Positions 57,293-64,000 of a DNA stretch of 64,000 bases are shown here, piece by piece (the stretch's first letter is position 1; every line of letters starts with the position of its first letter). This stretch comes from Terebella lapidaria. Lineage: Eukaryota > Annelida > Polychaeta > Terebellida > Terebellidae. Below the pieces are notes generated by a model, which saw only the letters and a list, made by a program, of their open reading frames with translations, was not told the origin of the DNA and made no database searches. The position numbers were made by a program, and so were the translations under genes. The stretch spans positions 5,332,001 to 5,396,000 of the forward strand of contig OX424564.1 of NCBI GenBank assembly GCA_949152475.1. Direction: 5' to 3'.

Positions 57293-59038
57293 GAAAAATC
57301 TATGTAATGACCAAGCGACTGTGATCACTCGACTCTCTTCATTTGTCAGGATGAAGCGGCATCAATAAGGCTCACTCAGCCATCACATTGACTTTTAAAG
57401 TTTTATCTACCACTGTGAAATACCACTAATTCTCATCATCAGTTTTCTCCAAAGAATATTCTCTCAACCGGGGAAACTCAGAGAAAAGCAATATGTCAAT
57501 TTAATATTTTATTGAACTCCCAAATTCATATCAAACAGTCACACATCAATCATCATGTACCGGTACCAATCATAATGCATCAATCATCAGGTTTTTAAGG
57601 CAATAGACATCATAATGTATTTACAGGTGCATGCAGTGGACATCATAACGCGTCAGATTCAACACCAGTAAATTATATTAAATATTCCGGTATTGAATAC
57701 TAGGTTTAAACGCGGTGGCCAGTTCTATTCAGTATGCAAATAAGTCATCAGTTCATCAATGGTTCATCAACACATCAGAGTAGCACCCGATAACTTCATG
57801 GGGTTGCTCATTAATATTACTTGGACATCAGAAGATAAATCTTTATTGACAGAAAAGGATCCATATCATGCACTTGACCCAAAAGAAAATCATCAGACCC
57901 GTTAAATCTATGGGGTAGTCATCTATAACCCGGCTGGGTGGTCATATTTATCCTATATGACCAGGAAATATTTTGGGGTGCATCATCATCTGCATCTATT
58001 GTGACCCAGTAAATTAATGGGGTAGATTCATGTACAAGGCCAATAAACTACATTCTATGGGGTGGTCATATTTATCCTATATGACCCGTCAAATAAGTGG
58101 GGTGGAAGGTTCTATCATCAGGACCCGTCGATTACATCATCATTAGGCTTACCCCACAATATTGTGGGGATGACGTCATACCCGTCAGTGACCCGTCATT
58201 TATTTGGGGTGATCAAAACATCAGAATCTTACAGTCTATAGGTCAGTGCATGATAAACTAAATTTATTTCCAGTTCATGATGAAAGTTTGGGGTAGGTAC
58301 TCGTCGTACCGTGATTGATACAGCAATCGATTACAAGTGGCTTTGATCTCTCAGAATCTCTGGTTCGAGCGATGTGAACAGAGTGGTCCCCGGTGAGCAC
58401 TCTGAATCTCCCGCCGTATGACGGGTCTTTTATAGTGTGCGCGCAAAGCATCACGGGAAACGGCAGCTTATTTGCATACTTGCCGAACTTGGCCAACGCT
58501 TCCGAGCGTGAATTATTATGAAATACATGTTCCTTCATGTAGAATTATACTCGTGTGGGTTAAATTAACACAATAATACCAGTTAAAGTAATAAATAGTA
58601 CAACTGAGCAAGAATATACAGAGAAATACACTTCGGCAACCCCGGGTACGGAGATTGCCGAGTACAAACGATCTGAAAACATGGCCGACAAGTTTACCGT
58701 TTGGCCAGATTTACGCAATATTTTGTGGAATAAACAATGATTTGAGTTGTATTACTACAAAACAAGTGGTGGAGGTAATAGATTAAGGCATAGTTAGTCT
58801 AATACAGTAGTATAAGACTGTAGACATTCCCTGATGGCCCCACAATATGCCTCGAAAGGGCAAAACTCGTGACAGTTTGAGCGCGGACGCTTCGTAATCG
58901 TGAACTGCTAATGACAACAATGCGAGCTTCGTTTGCCGACCGTTGAATGCAAGTGAAATATAACAATCTCCGATGATTGTATAAATACATGAACACCTGT
59001 ACTGACTAAATACAACATAAAAAGACCAAACCTTTTCA
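57293..59038 (-). repeat. 5' LTR, 1,746 bp
   Basis: Starts TGAAAAGG on the minus strand and runs to the base before the PBS. TATAAAAG lies at 58,427-58,434 and an AATAAA at 57,842-57,847, fitting a U3-R-U5 layout. The inner end is ...GATTTTTC rather than the usual CA. Confidence 0.9.
58427..58434 (-). promoter_or_regulatory. LTR TATA box
   Basis: CACTATAAAAGACCC on the minus strand, also at 47,040-47,047 and, inverted, at 45,554-45,561. It lies inside an 87-codon open frame present in all three LTR copies, which therefore spans the promoter and is probably not a gene. Confidence 0.6.
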
Positions 59039-59042
59039 ATAT

Positions 59043-62000
59043 AACCAGACTTTAAAAATAATTTGTACAATGACACAATGGTATTTTGTACAGTGATTTG
59101 TTTTTCAGAGCGTCAGAGAGCTATATTTTACTGATATTACCCCTATATCTATGTAATACCTATGAATATAAGTAATAATTCATTACTAGAAATACCACAA
59201 GATATTTAATAAGGAAATAGCAAACCTAAAACTTTTGGTATAGAAAAAAATACCGACAAAATATTTCATTTTCAACCCAAAAACACACTGGCGTCACCAG
59301 GACCAGTCAGTGTCTGAAATTTAGTTGTTGCTATTGTACCCATGATGGAACTAGACTCTCTCTGATATTAACTACATTTGCCAGCAGGTGCAGATGTTAA
59401 ATCACATGCATAGAATTGAGGTTGTGTTATGCATACTACTTTACTGATTACTGTAGTTTTGTTGAAGCGTATAATGTCCTCCAATTGACCTGCTTGCACA
59501 ATTTTTTAAATGAACATTTCCGTATTATTACATTTTGTCACGAATGATCGATACTAATCATGAAATATTTCTTACTAGATGATTCATTGTCTGGGCGAGT
59601 CATTTCATGCTCAGATATGAAACAAAATACTTCCTGCATTCGGAGTTCTACCGTTTCATTAGCAACTGGGAAATGCAAGTGATCAAAAGTTAATAATTAG
59701 TCTGGGTGTGTTCTTGGCCATGCATTAATCATGTTGTATTTGCAGTGTAGAGTACTGCGACAGGAAACATGAACAAAGTTCATCACTGTGATAGGAAATG
59801 TTCATTTAAGGACATCCATTAAATACAGGGGTATGACTATCATGATACTTAGGATTATATGTGATATTCATATTATATGTGTAAACCGGTTTTGGTAATA
59901 CGTCATTTCCCGGCATGAAATCTGGCATGACAAATGAAGCCATCCAGATATATCAAAAGTCAACAAACACGATATCAACGTTTTTGTGAAGCGAAAAAAT
60001 ATTTGCTACATTCTTCAGCAAGACTAAAGCGATTCAGAATTTTGAGCTGAGTTACTTTTCCATAATATGATGTCTGATGTATGAAGTTTTGTGGTATTCT
60101 ATCCTCTATCATATTCACTACAGGCTGGGGGAGTGACTCAGTTCCCTTTTGTTCCATTGTCTTACATAATTCGCAGTGTTCTCCCACAATCGACATCAAT
60201 TCATTTGTGTTACGGGCGATACAAAACACCAACTACTTTATTATACTCCCTTGGGCCTTCTCAGCAAGTATCATGGCTCGGAATGTGAATACTCTGTGGG
60301 ACCGTATATTGCATAATGTTCCCCGGGATGGGACATGGGACCCTAGGCTAATTGAATCAGGAGACCGAGCAGTAGAAACCACCTCGCATTATGTTATAGT
60401 TAATGGCCGGTATATCATTGCAAGTCATGCTCTCGAGCACAAAATCTATATAGGACCTCGATCGACCGTTTTGCGTGTATAAGGTGATATTTTTTCTGGA
60501 ATCTATCTCCCCAACAACATTCTATCCACGGATGTGATTAGATCCATTTTCAAATGAAAAATTATGTGGTGGGCAATATCAAGTCGTATAATAAATTGAT
60601 TCTACGTTTATCATTCTTTTCCATGTGGTCATGAAAGAGTCCAGGATTAGGCCTACATAATGGTAAGCTTGATCCTTCGGATAAAGAAATGACGAATATC
60701 AATCATTGAAACATCGCAAACACATCCCATCAATATCTTAGACTTCTGTTTCATCCAGTACATTATTTTGCCGTGTTCAGTTTGAAATTTAGTCTGTTGA
60801 AGTCAGGAAATTATTCAAACCTAATTGTCAGACAAAGCAAACATTCAGGGACTGTGCTAGGATTATAAAGTTGCATAATTCGATTGCCGCAAAGATAATC
60901 AGCTAATTCATTCGAATGGTTCTAAGAATGATTGTCTAGATGTTCCATTGAGCACGATTGACGCACTAGAAGAGGGACGTGTTTCGTCTACACAACTAGG
61001 AATCAGAGAATCAGCTTGAACGATTAGGAACGTTTTCCGTTTCAAAGTGTCCAAATGTTTTTCCGTGGCTTCTGAATAGATGAGTATATAAGGGGATAAA
61101 ATCTGAAACATAAGATCATGGTACTGTATCGATGCCAAACATCTCAGCTCAGACCTATTGTACAAGTTACCTTCACATAAACCTTACCTTGTTGAATGTC
61201 CCTAGTGAGTATGTGCAAACTATTTATGAACCAGTCATCATAATCAATGTATGGTGATGATTCAACTGGTGTTAAAATGAACACCATGTAAATGTAATAT
61301 CCTTCATGGTATGTGAATGTAAGTATCAATCTATTACCACCAATTCAACTAATTCAACTAGGTTTTGATTTTGACAATAATAAACATAAAATACAACATT
61401 TTGCAATAGAAACAAAGCCCGACCGATTAATTTATCCAGAAACACACGGGCGTCATCAGGGGCAGACAGTGTGTGAAATGTAGTTGTTTCTACTGTACAC
61501 TTGATGGAATTAGCATACAACTGCCCAACAACATATGAAACTGATTTAGAAATCCGATATTTTTTTCTGGTAAACCTAATTTTCCAAGTTCCTCCTCCAA
61601 CACAGCAATTTATAAATATGGATACACCATGAAATTAAAAATGTTATGTGAATAGTGTCTCTCAAAATAGTTAAACCACTGTGTTAGTTTCATTTCACCA
61701 GAGTGTAGTACCAAGTTCTTGAATAGTTGCAAGCTGGCTCCGGTGGTCAGTAGTTGTTCCAAGTGTCTAACAACTTACTGGAGACACTGACAAATCCATA
61801 TGTAATTTACACCCACCTGGTATTCAAACTATACACTGTGTCGGAGTCACGTTTTATCAATGAACCAGTTCCTACCATGGGTCGCCCACTGTCAAAAGGC
61901 GCCTTTGATACTACTGCTTGACAAGAACCAGAATGTAAAGTGAACGTTTGGCATTCGTTTCCATACATAGATGAATATGCGACAGATGGCTTCATGTGAA

Positions 62001-64000
62001 CATATCTCCTAAATATAGACATTTTGTTCATGTTTTATCAAACAGTAGCGTCAATGTGAATCACGGATTTGATCTCTCATTATATACAAATTCATGGGCA
62101 CTTGCTTCACAAGTGTGGTTATCAACTGTTATTAACTGTTACACTTACGTATCTGATTTAGAATGGGTCTCTCACAAAAAAAAATTGTTCCAGCTGTTTT
62201 TTGCAATGATCTGAATCTCTCAGTCCGATCTAGCTGAAGCGCATGACCAGATAATATAACACAGAAATATTCCCCAGTGGGAGATAATTTATAGAGAAAT
62301 CACAATTATATTTGGATGCCCGTAGGCAATGTTGTCCTTGAAAGTATCTTTGAAACTGTCCTTTTGGGAGCAATTCAACACTACGTGATGCCATAAACAG
62401 ATCTTTACTTGCTCTACCGGGAATGCCATCTCAGCTACAAAACATCACTAGTCGAATCTAACAAAAATTGTGAAATACTATGGGAAGACGGTGACCGGAT
62501 AGTGAATAACTGCAGATAGTCTGCACTCATGTGGATACATTGTTTCGTTAACTAACCCACTCTGACCAGGAGAAGCCATGCCACTACAACCTGGTATAAA
62601 TTGCAGTTATGTTCTATTTTGGATTATTCTCCCAATAAGAAATGATAAGCTACATCTCTATAGACTGCGGGCTGTTTATGGCATCACGTAGTGCTGTAAT
62701 CATTTCTCATTTTACAAAGTAGTGCCTGAGTTTGTTGTTGCAAATATCCATTAACTGGTACACCAATTATAGAGATTTTCCTTACAAATGAGTAATGTAT
62801 GCCAATATCAAGGATGTGTTTATATTCCAGGCCAGCATAATACTGACGTCATCACTTCAGTCACCACAAAGCCCGATGTCCAGGAATAGCTAATAATTAT
62901 ACTCTGAGAACAAAATGCTGTGCAGTGGATTATACAAACATCAATATTACTGCGATCTATTACCGTCAATATAACAAGATGAATCTACCCTCGAGACATT
63001 CATAAACGTCATTTATTGACCAAAGAATGTTGTCAGTGATCATCACTTTTTCTGGAACACGTTATGAATCTGATCGCGATATTGGATTTTATCTTGTATT
63101 TCATTTCGAATCGACGACAATTTCTGCGAATGCATGCAGAAATTCACTGCTATTGCTTGATACCCATGAATGTTAGTAATATTTTTGGCAGTCTTGCATG
63201 TTTCCATGACGACCAGGTGGCACACGCTTGTCAACGCATTCAATTTTATAACCCCTAAACATATAATATATCAGACACCTAAATTTGTGGATCAAACCCT
63301 AGTGATGTCTGGTGGTGAAACGTAAACAATACGTAAACAATTCTCCCCACTGGATTCGTAACTCAATGTTCCGATCGTGAAAATAAGATTAGTTCGCCAT
63401 CTTTCATTTGACATATTCATGTCTTCAATTTGTCATGTCGGCAAATATCATTTTGCCTTTTGTTGATGTTGTATATTTCATCTCACGGTTATTAGAGTTA
63501 TATCTTTTCAAGAAACAGTCACCAACATTCATATTGCATTTTTCTGATGCAATAGAATGGGACTGCTACATTATTGAGAGCTTTCTATACTGTTTTCCAG
63601 TTTCAGTATACATTTCTCTGTAAAATGAGCCACAGACACTAATGTGAATACATATTGTACTCCTGCAAAATACAATTTAAGATTGCTGCCATTAACCAGG
63701 GAAGCACTCATGTAACTGATAGAAGGCTTCAAGTGTTATGTAAGTAGTATGTCATACATTGTGAATGGAATGCGATGAAATAATTCAAAGCTGTCCCTTG
63801 TTGTGTTTAGTTCCCTGTCTTTAGTTCTGAATTTGCGGTATTTATTATTTTTATTATACATGATTTTACCATAAAGCACGAAATATCAAATTACAAACAC
63901 CCTCGCATCAGTCCTTTCATATAGATTTGACATATAACCTAGTCCTGTCTGATGGGAATTAATTTCGACATCGCTATGATAGGCTTGATTATGATGAGGC
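59043..64000. other. Right flank: F modules and unassigned sequence
   Basis: Two plus-strand F copies at 59,220-59,400 and 61,320-61,580 (ACACGGGCGTCATCAGGGGC, GTAGTTGTTTCTACTG). The 61.3-kb copy reads INLLPPIQL...FDNNKHKIQ in the same frame as the copy at 35.9 kb. The longest other frame, 60,081-60,482 (133 codons), has no family features. No RNA gene or intact host gene is recognised. Confidence 0.45.

Larger units (their letters stand above)
44950..59038 (-). mobile_element. Ty3/gypsy LTR retrotransposon with extra 3' ORFs and inverted LTR piece
   Basis: Minus-strand order: 5' LTR (59,038-57,293), tRNA-Leu PBS, gag, protease, RT-RNase H-integrase, C2H2 ORF, helical ORF, 83-bp repeats, polypurine tract, 3' LTR (47,651-45,906), then 10 nt and an inverted partial LTR (44,950-45,895). 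ATAT lies on both outer sides (44,946-44,949 and 59,039-59,042), fitting one insertion of the whole block. I count five differences between the full LTRs by eye (about 0.3%), so it is young. RT before integrase places it in the Ty3/gypsy group. Confidence 0.93.

Noticed and set aside
60081..60482. 133-codon open frame on the plus strand
   Set aside because: No motif, no splice context and no similar copy in the window; AT-rich DNA yields frames of this size by chance.

Overview
The window looks like animal nuclear DNA: an intron-rich gene with GT/AG splice sites, AT-rich intergenic sequence and many kinds of transposable element. The mix (147-bp satellite in a Helitron-like element, diverse LINEs, a Ty3/gypsy element, foldback repeats) suggests a marine lophotrochozoan, most likely a mollusc. 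That is an inference; no species can be read from the sequence.

Only one host gene is clear: the last nine coding exons of a lysosomal ClC-7-type chloride/proton exchanger (CLCN7-like, plus strand, 1359-5381). Its start lies left of the window and a 590-bp inverted-repeat transposon sits in one intron. From about 8.4 to 39 kb, and again after 59 kb, the background is a series of old paralogous blocks in a repeating order (G-B-A-C-D, about 5-6 kb per unit before later insertions). Several blocks contain short minus-strand stretches whose reading frame is kept between copies. I read these as decaying copies of a tandemly duplicated gene that I cannot identify.

Younger insertions split these units: a two-ORF LINE (16.2-20.5 kb, plus), a Helitron-like element with fifteen 147-bp satellite monomers (22.0-25.0 kb), a CR1/Jockey-like LINE (29.5-33.5 kb, minus), several short inverted-repeat elements, and a 4.1-kb foldback structure whose inverted arms flank a broken Helitron-type Rep-like gene (40.2-44.3 kb).

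The largest insertion is a Ty3/gypsy retrotransposon on the minus strand (44,950-59,038). It has 1,746-bp LTRs that are nearly identical, a tRNA-Leu primer-binding site, a polypurine tract, gag, protease, RT-RNase H-integrase, and two extra ORFs where env would lie: one with two C2H2 fingers and one with a long helical middle part. Unusual points are a gag-stop frameshift heptamer, a roughly 200-residue hydrophobic insertion between RNase H and integrase, and an extra inverted 946-bp LTR piece inside the apparent 4-bp target duplication. The copy also carries an in-frame stop in integrase.
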